Shown piece by piece: positions 15,263-21,682 of a stretch of DNA of 26,659 nt (its first letter is position 1; every line of letters begins with the position of its first letter). This stretch comes from a virus. The position numbers were made by a program, and so were the translations under genes. A model generated the notes under the pieces. The model did not search any database. It had not been told where the DNA came from and worked only from the letters and a program-made list of their open reading frames with translations. The stretch spans positions 1-26,659 of IMG/VR virus record IMGVR_UViG_3300037502_001087. The stretch is one strand, 5' to 3'.

Positions 15263-16273
15263 TTATAATCTTTCTATGGGAGACGAATTTTTCAATAGCA
15301 CTACTTTCATATAATTTCCTTTAGACACTAAAGGAGAATCAGATGAATGTAAAAGAGTTCTTGTTACAATCAAAACAGTATTTTCGCAATCTTCTGTGAC
15401 CATACTATTGGTGAAAGAATGTGTTTTGATCTTTATATTTGCATTCTGCAATTTTTCACGCACATGGATTACACCCGGGCCATGTATTAAAACCTGATCG
15501 CAACCAATATTAGTTAGATACTCTATAAAAGTTGAAATCTCTTTAACGTCTGCTTCTGCAATATATTTAGAACAAAATTGTAGCAAGGAGTTGTTATCAA
15601 TAATTCTAGGATCTATGTCTACTCCAAACCATGCAAGCATAGATAAACACCTAGGATCGGCCGATAATGTAATATCTTTGATAGCTACATCTATATATTG
15701 GTTTGTAGCAGCAATCAAATAATAATCGTTAATCTTTACTAGAGTAGGATTCCAGTAACCATTATTGTACTTTTTAAATTCTGCTATCTTAGCAGAAGTA
15801 GCTTCACAATAATTTACTTTAGGATAAAATTCATGTGCTAGATTCAACAAAAACTTTAATGCATTCGCCGAATAAGGTGATCTGTAAACCTTTTCTTCTT
15901 TGTTCCATTTAAAAGAATTGGTTTCTATTTTAGCAAACTTATTTAGAAATTTTTTATTGAACGGGCTACGAAACAGGATAGTACTTTCATCAATAGATAT
16001 ATGAGCCTCAGTAAATTGAGGATCGCTAGAAATAATTTTGGTTTCCCATGTTATTGTAGATAGTTTAGTAGTTGTTATGCCGTGTTTCAAAAGTTGTCTA
16101 CTATATTTCTTTACTAGTTTTTCGAACAACTCAGTTTGGTTAGTAGTTAATGTTTTATTTTGATTTGTTATGGTCATTAAGTTTTGTAAAAACTTAAGAT
16201 CATACCGGCTCAACCTCATCATGCCGCATTGCATGAAATAAACTAAATGCTCTTTGGTCGTGATTGGTATCAT
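15263..16273 (-). CDS. Conserved protein adjacent to uvsW, HARP-like middle segment
   Basis: This protein (about 336 residues from ATG 16273) has no ATPase motif but contains segments that recall the HARP domain of annealing helicases and its phage relatives: FRSPFNKKFLNKFAKI, FKWNKEEKVYRSPYS and a following ALKF helix. The resemblance is from memory. Its place immediately before uvsW, with stop and start abutting, suggests that the two act together on branched DNA, almost as a split helicase. The longer version from TTG 16309 would run through a probable promoter, so the ATG is preferred. A TATACT box ends 6 bases before it and there is no usable Shine-Dalgarno. Confidence 0.65.
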   Translation of the reverse strand: MIPITTKEHLVYFMQCGMMRLSRYDLKFLQNLMTITNQNKTLTTNQTELFEKLVKKYSRQLLKHGITTTKLSTITWETKIISSDPQFTEAHISIDESTILFRSPFNKKFLNKFAKIETNSFKWNKEEKVYRSPYSANALKFLLNLAHEFYPKVNYCEATSAKIAEFKKYNNGYWNPTLVKINDYYLIAATNQYIDVAIKDITLSADPRCLSMLAWFGVDIDPRIIDNNSLLQFCSKYIAEADVKEISTFIEYLTNIGCDQVLIHGPGVIHVREKLQNANIKIKTHSFTNSMVTEDCENTVLIVTRTLLHSSDSPLVSKGNYMKVVLLKNSSPIERL

Positions 16274-16279
16274 AGTAAT

Positions 16280-16309
16280 AGTATATACTACCTCAACACA
16301 TAATAGCAA
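16280..16309 (-). promoter_or_regulatory. Possible promoter with overlapping 12-bp palindrome TAGTATATACTA
   Basis: On the minus strand TTGCTA (16304-16309) and TATACT (16280-16285) are 18 bases apart. The -10 lies within a perfect 12-base palindrome (16279-16290), which could be an operator or a chance AT-rich inverted repeat. The -10 ends 6 bases before ATG 16273. It follows the terminator at 16321-16342, which makes a new promoter here sensible. Confidence 0.45.
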
Positions 16310-16320
16310 ACATAAAGGAA

Positions 16321-16342
16321 AGAGGGGACCGAAGTCCCCTCT
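16321..16342 (-). terminator. Strong 9-bp hairpin with CUUCGG tetraloop after the RNA ligase gene
   Basis: On the minus strand AGAGGGGAC pairs with GTCCCCTCT around a TTCG loop closed by C-G. It is followed by TTCCTTT, a moderately U-rich tail. It lies 15 bases after the RNA ligase stop and before the HARP-like gene, so it probably ends the early island transcript. C(UUCG)G loops are known to be common in T4 intercistronic hairpins. Confidence 0.7.
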
Positions 16343-16356
16343 TGTTTCGGGTTAAG

Positions 16357-17367
16357 TCAGTTGCCCGTCTTAAGCAAAAACTTGTTAGAAATTGCCTTGA
16401 AGGACACTAGACCATTATGCTTGAACACCAATCCTTCACGTTCAAAGCCTTCGTTAAGCTTGCTCTTGGCTTCTGCAAACTTCAGAATGTGCTCCACAGA
16501 TTGGATACCCAGCGTATCGTAAAACTCAGCACTGTACGCAATCACAGGAACATGCTTCAGTCCATTGCGTTCAACAAATGCGATACGTTCAGCAGGGCTG
16601 AGGTATCGTTGTTCGTTGATATTGAACACATCATAGACATAAAAATCCTGACCCCTGATCTTATACGGGTTGCCTTGAATGCCTTCACCAATCAGTTCAC
16701 CTTGCACTGCAAAGTTGCCCTCACGGATCAGAACATCCTCAAGATTATAGCGACGGGCTTGTGCCCACAAACTATTACCTTCAGTTTCCTTCAGTGCCCA
16801 GTTGCGAGAGCAGACACCAAACTTGCCATCCTTGAAGTAGACGGTCATGCTAGACCCGTCAAGCTTTTCAGTGATTTCCCAACGCATGTCAGTAGCTTGC
16901 CAAGCCTTGAATTCTTCAGTCAAGTTTTGGATACGTTCCTGATCAGTCTTGGGAACAAAGCTAGGGAAAGGACCCTCAACATCGCCTGCAAGTTGAGCAG
17001 GAATAGGTGCTTCCCACTTTTGGATGCCAAGAAACTCAGTGAGGTCATCACCTTCGCCCTTGAGCGGAGTCTGTCCTACAGTCGGAAGCAACAGACCTTG
17101 TGATACTTGACCACGCAACTTTACGGTACGCAGGCGTTCGCCCTTTACACCGTTAAACTCACGCGGCTCATTGCCCTTGCTCAAAAACGGAGCGAGGTCA
17201 TGTGGGATCCAACTGTCAATTTCGCAATAGATAGCAAGATCACCTGCCTTATATTCACCTCGCTTGACAACAACAGTCCATCCACCGACGACAGCGGCTT
17301 CAATAGCATCGGCTCCTTCAATAGGGCGAATCTCATTAATCTTACGAATAGTTGCTAACTTACGCAT
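16357..17367 (-). CDS. RNA ligase with N-terminal OB-like domain (DRB0094/Rnl5-type)
   Basis: This 336-residue protein has an N-terminal domain (1-115) starting MRKLATIRKINEIRPIEGAD, then an adenylyltransferase domain. Motif I is KLDG (168-171, Lys168 the expected AMP-accepting lysine), followed by SRNW (187-190), VQGELIGEG (221-229), EGLVFK (311-316) and the motif V lysines in FKAISNKFLLK (Lys324, Lys329). The order matches the RNA ligase family typified by the Deinococcus enzyme, which seals nicked 3'-OH/5'-P RNA. In phages such ligases repair host-cleaved tRNA. TTGGAA precedes ATG 17367. Base composition is clearly GC-richer than the flanking core genes. Confidence 0.92.
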   Translation of the reverse strand: MRKLATIRKINEIRPIEGADAIEAAVVGGWTVVVKRGEYKAGDLAIYCEIDSWIPHDLAPFLSKGNEPREFNGVKGERLRTVKLRGQVSQGLLLPTVGQTPLKGEGDDLTEFLGIQKWEAPIPAQLAGDVEGPFPSFVPKTDQERIQNLTEEFKAWQATDMRWEITEKLDGSSMTVYFKDGKFGVCSRNWALKETEGNSLWAQARRYNLEDVLIREGNFAVQGELIGEGIQGNPYKIRGQDFYVYDVFNINEQRYLSPAERIAFVERNGLKHVPVIAYSAEFYDTLGIQSVEHILKFAEAKSKLNEGFEREGLVFKHNGLVSFKAISNKFLLKTGN

Positions 17368-17384
17368 ATCAATTCCAATAGAAA

Positions 17385-17408
17385 AGGGGACTTATTGACA
17401 TTGCCCCT
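17385..17408 (-). terminator. Possible weak terminator between the AAA+ ATPase and RNA ligase genes
   Basis: On the minus strand AGGGG and CCCCT can pair across a 14-base loop, followed by TTTTC. The stem is short, so it may be an attenuator or no signal at all. It lies in the 61-base gap before the ligase and close to its start codon. Confidence 0.3.
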
Positions 17409-17428
17409 CACCTTCACACGGTGTTTAT

Positions 17429-18451
17429 TTAAGCCTTCATGCAAGTAGCACGTGCCAGATTCTTCCAGTTAGTCGGGCTGATCTTAACCAGATCCGCAAG
17501 CTTGAGAGTCATACGCAGGCTGATTTCACGCAGCTTGTTATGATTGTCCCACATGAAGTAGAGAATCGTATCTTCCTGCTCCTTAGTGAAGCCGTAGTCA
17601 ACGAACAGACCAGGATCAGCATCACGATGCACTTGACGGATGCGAAGCATCTTGTCACGCTCGGTGTCGATAGTCAGATCCAGAAAGTGACTACGGGATT
17701 GCAGAGCATCCAAGTGCGGCTGAATCTTAGTAGCCCGCTTGTTGTCGAAGGTCTTGTTGGTGATGAAGATGATCGTACCGTGAAAGTCGAAAGTGTTCGG
17801 AACACCTTCTTCACGCAGGAGTCGAGAATCCTTGTTGTAAGAAATACGACGGGTCTTACCAGAATCGAGAGCACCCTTGAGGATGTTGATAGCATCCTGA
17901 TCTTCCCAAACGTCACAGTCATCGAAGACCAGTACATTCTTGTGATCGGAGTACTTGTACAGCAGGGCAAACAAGCCGATAGCCGAAATCGTACCCTTGA
18001 CAATCTCAAAACGGACCTTGCGACCCGCGATCTTGTCGAACATGCTAGCCTTTTCCATTTGCGTAGTAACGCCGAACGACTTACCAACGCCCGGAGGGCC
18101 AGTCACGATCATAGCACGGATATCACCTGCGATACATGCCTTGGACATTTCATCGAGGATGCTGAAACGCTCCTTGATGCGATCCATAGCCTGCTCATCA
18201 GTCTCCGTCACGACGGGAGCGACGGGCTCGGACACTTGAGCGACAACAGGAGAACCATTCAGAAACTGAATGTCGGACATACCATCGACCTTAACCTTGA
18301 CTACATCAATGTCGATATTGAATTGGCCCTCATTCTTGACGGTCACGTAGTTGCCTTTCTTGCCAGTTTGAAAACCCTTGACAAGCGTAAAGACCTCGTT
18401 CTTGACGGGTTGATTGCGATACGTGCCAGAGAGAATGCGAATCGTAGACAT
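17429..18451 (-). CDS. AAA+ ATPase, phage type
   Basis: This 340-residue protein has a beta-rich N-terminal domain (about 1-70), a linker with Pro/Val/Ala, and an AAA+ core. Walker A is GPPGVGKS (118-125), Walker B is VLVFDDCD (173-180), and the sensor 1-like IIFITNKTF strand lies near 237-245, with a helical lid after it. Similar ATPases of unknown role are common in lytic phages. Its substrate is unknown. CGGAG lies 8 bases before ATG 18451, and a perfect sigma-70 promoter lies just upstream. Expression is expected early. It is likely in one unit with the RNA ligase 61 bases downstream. Confidence 0.88.
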   Translation of the reverse strand: MSTIRILSGTYRNQPVKNEVFTLVKGFQTGKKGNYVTVKNEGQFNIDIDVVKVKVDGMSDIQFLNGSPVVAQVSEPVAPVVTETDEQAMDRIKERFSILDEMSKACIAGDIRAMIVTGPPGVGKSFGVTTQMEKASMFDKIAGRKVRFEIVKGTISAIGLFALLYKYSDHKNVLVFDDCDVWEDQDAINILKGALDSGKTRRISYNKDSRLLREEGVPNTFDFHGTIIFITNKTFDNKRATKIQPHLDALQSRSHFLDLTIDTERDKMLRIRQVHRDADPGLFVDYGFTKEQEDTILYFMWDNHNKLREISLRMTLKLADLVKISPTNWKNLARATCMKA

Positions 18452-18486
18452 TGAATTTGCTCCGTTGTTTAACTGTCTAAGACTAT

Positions 18487-18515
18487 ATTATATAGCCTTA
18501 TCCATTTATTGTCAA
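18487..18515 (-). promoter_or_regulatory. Perfect sigma-70 promoter, cassette copy 1 (AAA+ ATPase)
   Basis: On the minus strand TTGACA (18510-18515) and TATAAT (18487-18492) are 17 bases apart, both matching consensus. TTGACA overlaps the TGA stop of the previous gene. The sequence continues with CTTAGACAGT and an AACGGAG leader, shared with copy 2 upstream of the 162-residue gene. Confidence 0.92.
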
Positions 18516-18721
18516 ATTTTAAATCTGGCCCGAACCTGATCTTCTTCGGTTTGAATTTCAGCTAGGGCCGATTTGAGGGTTTTCCCAGTAGTCCCTACGT
18601 ACTGGACTCCGTCCTTCCAGTGGGCGAATCTACTGACCCCTTCACGAAGTCCCGAGTAATAAGCCATTGATTGACTAAGTTGCAGGAACTGATCCTGCTC
18701 AGGAGTGAAACTTTGAACCAT
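18512..18721 (-). CDS. Small early-region protein, 69 residues, unknown function
   Basis: I start this gene at ATG 18721 (MVQSFTPEQDQFLQLSQS), with AAGG 9 bases upstream and only one base between it and the previous stop. A longer in-frame version from 18772 would lie inside the upstream gene. The protein is hydrophilic, with LREGVSRFAHWKDGVQYVGTTG in the middle and a charged helix at the end. I do not recognise a family. It is in one operon with the 162-residue gene. Its TGA is part of the next TTGACA. Confidence 0.65.
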   Translation of the reverse strand: MVQSFTPEQDQFLQLSQSMAYYSGLREGVSRFAHWKDGVQYVGTTGKTLKSALAEIQTEEDQVRARFKI

Positions 18722-18722
18722 A

Positions 18723-19211
18723 TCAAGCAGCCTTAGTGAGGTACTCGGAAACGTCCTTACCATTGACAACATCCCCGTTGGTCATAGTATAAACCACCGA
18801 GTAATCGGTACGCTCACCCTTAGGGAGCATGACATACTTCTCGGTCTTGCTAGCGACCTCACGGCGCATATAGCCATACTCACCGTTGTCAACAGTGCGA
18901 CGGGCGACCCAACGACCCTGTTCATACGACAGGTTGAACGGAGTGTCCCAGGGCTCACCAACGACCGCATCGTCGTCAAGAATAGCCCAATCGGCAACGT
19001 ACTCCTCGAAGCCCTCATTACGGACCTCAATCAGAGACTTGAGGGTAGGGATACCACCCTCCTTGACCTTCAGGACCTGTGCAACCGACAGGTTCGGGAC
19101 AACGTAAACGTCGCCACCCTTGCACTTCCAATATTGGGGGCAAGCGCCCTTGCCGTCCCAATCATGGGCACCGTAGTTTTCGCGGATTTGAGTGCTGATG
19201 ACGATCTTCAT
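18723..19211 (-). CDS. Conserved phage protein, 162 residues, unknown function
   Basis: The N-terminus MKIVISTQIRENYGAHDWDG followed by KGACPQYWKCKGG is a pattern I recall from small hypothetical proteins of many lytic phages, but no function is known to me. Two Cys residues flank QYWK. Later comes an acidic stretch (ILDDDAVVGEPWDTPF) and a basic region with RWVARR. No membrane segment or enzyme motif is seen. An ACGGAAC element precedes ATG 19211, and a consensus promoter begins 34 bases upstream. It is GC-rich (about half in the lines counted), unlike the core genes. Confidence 0.8.
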   Translation of the reverse strand: MKIVISTQIRENYGAHDWDGKGACPQYWKCKGGDVYVVPNLSVAQVLKVKEGGIPTLKSLIEVRNEGFEEYVADWAILDDDAVVGEPWDTPFNLSYEQGRWVARRTVDNGEYGYMRREVASKTEKYVMLPKGERTDYSVVYTMTNGDVVNGKDVSEYLTKAA

Positions 19212-19244
19212 ATCTTGTTCCGTTGTCTGACTGTCTAAGACTCT

Positions 19245-19273
19245 ATTATATGCCCAAACCGATTTATTGTCAA
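19245..19273 (-). promoter_or_regulatory. Perfect sigma-70 promoter, cassette copy 2
   Basis: On the minus strand TTGACA (19268-19273) and TATAAT (19245-19250) are 17 bases apart. It shares the ATAAATCGG after -35 with the copy at 20041 and the CTTAGACAGT leader with copy 1. It drives the 162- and 69-residue genes. Confidence 0.92.
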
Positions 19274-19276
19274 GCC

Positions 19277-19450
19277 TCAGGAATTGACCGTGTTATACGG
19301 GTCAAAATCTTCTGGTGAGAAATTTAGAGCCTCTACCTCAGCATACACCCAAACGATGGGAATTTCCATCACTTTGGCAATGATCCTAGGGTCCTCGCCA
19401 TCTGCAAGACGGTCCTGAATTTCCAGAGAAATATCACTCATCCTAGACAT
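19277..19450 (-). CDS. Small protein, 57 residues, HTH-like pattern
   Basis: I found this gene by translating the gap by hand. ATG 19448-19450 opens 57 codons to TGA 19277-19279. The sequence runs MSRMSDISLEIQDRLADGE, then DPRIIAKVMEIPIVWVYAEV, then an acidic tail. The IxxxLxxGxxPRxIAxxMxxPxxWVY pattern recalls the small helix-turn-helix-like proteins of phages (recognition helix near 28-42). A second ATG at 19441 is an alternative start. AAAGG lies before the upstream ATG. It shares an operon with the 70-residue gene, 13 bases upstream, and the promoter copy at 19707. It may be a small regulator, which is inference. Confidence 0.65.
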   Translation of the reverse strand: MSRMSDISLEIQDRLADGEDPRIIAKVMEIPIVWVYAEVEALNFSPEDFDPYNTVNS

Positions 19451-19463
19451 TTTTTGTCAACCT

Positions 19464-19676
19464 TTACAGTTTAGCAATCAATTGATTGTGAAGCATATCC
19501 ATTTCGGATTGTTCCACATAGAAATCGGTAGTAGGATCGTAGTAAGATCCTTCCTTGAGATCGTAGTACAGGACACGACCCGAGAAGTTGAACGGACCCT
19601 CGAGTCCTTTACGAGGACCGTACTTTTGACGCATTTGATCCATTTGGAAACTGTCTGCAACAACACGATAGCCCAT
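19464..19676 (-). CDS. Small early-region protein, 70 residues, unknown function
   Basis: I place the start at ATG 19676 because AAGGAG lies just upstream; a longer frame to 19778 would run through the promoter. The protein starts MGYRVVADSFQMDQMRQKYG and has VLYYDLKEGSYYDPTTDFYV in the middle, then a helical end. It is Tyr-rich and slightly basic, with no recognised domain. It is the first gene of a two-gene unit under the promoter copy at 19707-19735. Confidence 0.7.
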   Translation of the reverse strand: MGYRVVADSFQMDQMRQKYGPRKGLEGPFNFSGRVLYYDLKEGSYYDPTTDFYVEQSEMDMLHNQLIAKL

Positions 19677-19706
19677 AAAGAACTCCTTCTGACTGAACAA
19701 GACTAT

Positions 19707-19735
19707 ATTATATAGCCTTGCCCATTTATTGTCAA
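19707..19735 (-). promoter_or_regulatory. Perfect sigma-70 promoter, cassette copy 3
   Basis: On the minus strand TTGACA (19730-19735) and TATAAT (19707-19712) are 17 bases apart. The region around -10 and -35 is nearly identical to copy 1 (ATAAATGG, AGGCTATATAATATAG). It follows the TAA of the 90-residue gene by two bases. Confidence 0.92.
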
Positions 19736-19737
19736 CC

Positions 19738-20010
19738 TTAGTGCAGGTCGATTTGAACTTGACGGAAACCCCGAGCATCTACTACAAGACCAGTTGGGAC
19801 GGGTTCACCTCGCATTTCAGCTAGCCGGCGATCCATAGCCAGTTTGCTCAGTGCAGTCCAAACTGCTACCCGAGCATCGCGGGTAGCAAAAAGATCACTC
19901 ATTTGCTGAACGGTGATTGTCATACCCACTTCCTCACCGCTAGTTGCCATGAGGATAAAACGGAACTTTTGAGAATTTTTGAAACCTTCAACAATGGTCT
20001 TGGTACGCAT
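19738..20010 (-). CDS. Small early-region protein, 90 residues, unknown function
   Basis: The protein starts MRTKTIVEGFKNSQKFRFIL, continues with a helical region (TVQQMSDLFATRDARVAVWTALSKL is the general area, split by ATRDAR) and ends LVVDARGFRQVQIDLH. I see no catalytic motif. CGGAG lies 6 bases before ATG 20010, and the promoter copy at 20041 lies 31 bases upstream. The gene is GC-rich and stops two bases before the next -35. Confidence 0.72.
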   Translation of the reverse strand: MRTKTIVEGFKNSQKFRFILMATSGEEVGMTITVQQMSDLFATRDARVAVWTALSKLAMDRRLAEMRGEPVPTGLVVDARGFRQVQIDLH

Positions 20011-20040
20011 TTGCGACTCCGTTAATCAATCAATACACGT

Positions 20041-20069
20041 ATTATATACCCAGACCGATTTATTGTCAA
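20041..20069 (-). promoter_or_regulatory. Perfect sigma-70 promoter, cassette copy 4
   Basis: On the minus strand TTGACA (20064-20069) and TATAAT (20041-20046) are 17 bases apart, with the ATAAATCGG extension after -35. The -35 overlaps the TGA stop of the previous gene. The leader ends TTAACGGAG before ATG 20010. Confidence 0.92.
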
Positions 20070-20323
20070 GCCTGGGCATTTAGCCGTTCACGGGCACTAG
20101 ATGCGAAAGCACTGATGTTTCCGCACTTATCTTCCCAACGAAGCAGGTTTCGGGCAGTGTGGCCGATATCAAGCTTGCTGTTGCACACAGCCTCTTGATT
20201 CAGGACACCATCTAGAAAAACACGGACATGATAACGACCATTAATGTTGCGAACGGTCACCTCATGTTGGCATTCCCCGACGATGCAACGCTGGATGCGA
20301 ACAAGTTGTGTATAGCGTTCCAT
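20066..20323 (-). CDS. Small early-region protein, 85 residues, unknown function
   Basis: The protein begins MERYTQLVRIQRCIVGECQH and contains three Cys (13, 18 and 47 approximately) plus one near the C-terminus, with a strand-like HEVTVRNINGRYHVRVFLDG and a helical tail. The Cys spacing does not form a clear zinc motif. AACGGAG lies before ATG 20323. It is the first gene of the early island and follows the promoter copy at 20356. Composition is GC-rich compared with the AT-rich 276-residue gene just upstream. Confidence 0.72.
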   Translation of the reverse strand: MERYTQLVRIQRCIVGECQHEVTVRNINGRYHVRVFLDGVLNQEAVCNSKLDIGHTARNLLRWEDKCGNISAFASSARERLNAQA

Positions 20324-20355
20324 TTTGCATCTCCGTTAACTTATCGAATAAGCCT

Positions 20356-20384
20356 ATTGTATATCCAAAAGTATTTATTGTCAA
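20356..20384 (-). promoter_or_regulatory. Near-perfect sigma-70 promoter, cassette copy 5
   Basis: On the minus strand TTGACA (20379-20384) and TACAAT (20356-20361) are 17 bases apart. The -10 differs by one base from consensus. The ATAAAT extension after -35 is conserved. It lies just after the stop of the 276-residue gene and marks the border of the early island. Confidence 0.85.
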
Positions 20385-20386
20385 CC

Positions 20387-21217
20387 TTATGCCACGTGGT
20401 AGTTTTTAAGTTGATAGTAGAACAGACCATCACGTACATGCGGGAGTAGGTCAGTACGAAAATGTATCCTCTGTTTTGAGAACTCACGATCCCACAGTGA
20501 CTTAAGTGGATTATCGTGATTGATAGAAATACAGTACGCTTTTTCTGATTCTGACCTCATCCAATATTCAAAAATCTTAAGCCTTCTACTTTCTTTCTTT
20601 AGTACGGCAACAGGATATAATTCAACGGACTCTCCCCTACACCCAGAATCTAAAAACTCACGCATGTTATAGGCTGTAGTAGGTGCCATATGTCGCTTAA
20701 CATTTTCAAATAAAACATCGAACTCATGGAATTCAGGCAAGCGATAAATCATGGGCACTACTTTTTCAGTGAATTTTTTACAATCACCGTGTAAATAATC
20801 TTTTAGGTCTTGTCTAAAAGAACTCAATCGAACCTCTAACAAGGTAAGCATCATAATTTTTTTACTATAGTAATCACGTATAACATTTGCCTTGTCTCTA
20901 TCCTCTTGAGTAATAAAGCCGAACAAATCATTGCTCAGTAATGTTGTAATCGTAGGATATGGTTTAGAACCGGTTGCTTCTTTGTTCTCCTTACGTATCC
21001 TATGCCAAGCAACACTCATAGCTAACAAATCTTCAGGAGTTTCGATAACCTCATATTTTTTAATTCTAGAAGAATTAGTAAAGATTGAATCTTCCAACAG
21101 AGATTTTACATTCCACGGAGCCATACCGGAAGCACCAGTAACAGTTCCCAATGTAAGTGTTCCTAAATTTAAACCGGCTGTATTACTTCCTGAAGTTATA
21201 TTCACAATTTTTCCCAT
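20387..21217 (-). CDS. Phage protein of unknown function, 276 residues
   Basis: I do not recognise this protein. The first 40 residues are Gly/Thr/Leu-rich (TSGSNTAGLNLGTLTLGTVTG area), followed by a mostly helical, charged body. Possible landmarks are KPYPTITTLLSNDLFGF, LPEFHEFDVLFENVKRHM and a C-terminal LLPHVRDGLFYYQLKNYHV. No transmembrane or catalytic motif is visible. AGGATAATATATG supports the start at 21217, 3 bases after the previous stop. It seems to close the uvsX operon. Confidence 0.75.
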   Translation of the reverse strand: MGKIVNITSGSNTAGLNLGTLTLGTVTGASGMAPWNVKSLLEDSIFTNSSRIKKYEVIETPEDLLAMSVAWHRIRKENKEATGSKPYPTITTLLSNDLFGFITQEDRDKANVIRDYYSKKIMMLTLLEVRLSSFRQDLKDYLHGDCKKFTEKVVPMIYRLPEFHEFDVLFENVKRHMAPTTAYNMREFLDSGCRGESVELYPVAVLKKESRRLKIFEYWMRSESEKAYCISINHDNPLKSLWDREFSKQRIHFRTDLLPHVRDGLFYYQLKNYHVA

Positions 21218-21220
21218 ATA

Positions 21221-21679
21221 TTATCCTATAGTAATGTCTTCCATGCCTGCTGTGCGTAATCTAACAATATGACCCATCTGCCATTGCTTGGCTTCAAGCC
21301 CCTTCATTATACCCAACCAACGGTTTCTTAATAAGGCTACTTCATTAATAATGGTTTCAAAATCAATGACTTCATCTTCTCCGTCAACATATTTTTCAGC
21401 ATCACGGCTAGTCAATGCTCTATTATACGCTTCTAAATATTTTTGAAAATGTTTTCGGCGAATTTTCCGTAATTGTATATTGAGGTAGTTAAGTACAGCC
21501 TCTATCTCTTGTAGTTGATTAAAACGGTGTTCTGTTACACCAGGTAAATTGGCAATGTTCTTTTCAACATTGCCATAAATTTTTACCTCTTTTTTAGCCG
21601 AATCTAATTCAGATTCATAGTACGTAATAAAATCTGGTATGATTGCAAGGTTCTGCGTTATTTTGCTATACCAATTCAT
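21221..21679 (-). CDS. Conserved protein in the uvsX operon, candidate recombination mediator (UvsY-like)
   Basis: This 152-residue protein is helical and charged, with LPGVTEHRFNQLQEIEAVL and LNYLNIQLRKIRRKHFQKYL (about 44-85) forming likely coiled-coil helices, then RDAEKYVDGEDEVIDF, then ALLRNRWLGIMKGLEAKQW. The pattern resembles a protein I recall next to uvsX in T4-like marine phages. T4 UvsY is also a small helical protein that loads UvsX on gp32-coated DNA, so the role is plausible by position and size, but no direct similarity to T4 UvsY is visible. It is separated from the acidic small gene by 3 bases. Confidence 0.55.
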   Translation of the reverse strand: MNWYSKITQNLAIIPDFITYYESELDSAKKEVKIYGNVEKNIANLPGVTEHRFNQLQEIEAVLNYLNIQLRKIRRKHFQKYLEAYNRALTSRDAEKYVDGEDEVIDFETIINEVALLRNRWLGIMKGLEAKQWQMGHIVRLRTAGMEDITIG

Positions 21680-21682
21680 TTA

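Noticed and set aside
16417-17103. 228-residue plus-strand open frame
   Set aside because: Shadow of the RNA ligase gene, with no ribosome binding site or recognisable motifs.
17674-18087. 137-residue minus-strand frame inside the AAA+ ATPase
   Set aside because: Overlaps the conserved ATPase core in another frame; Arg/Ser-rich composition is typical of a shadow.
17540-18454. 304-residue open frame on the plus strand
   Set aside because: It lies opposite the AAA+ ATPase, whose motifs, promoter and ribosome site are clear; this is a shadow frame made long by the GC-richer composition.
19677-19778. N-terminal extension of the 70-residue gene
   Set aside because: The extension runs through a perfect sigma-70 promoter, and AAGGAG precedes the internal ATG 19676.
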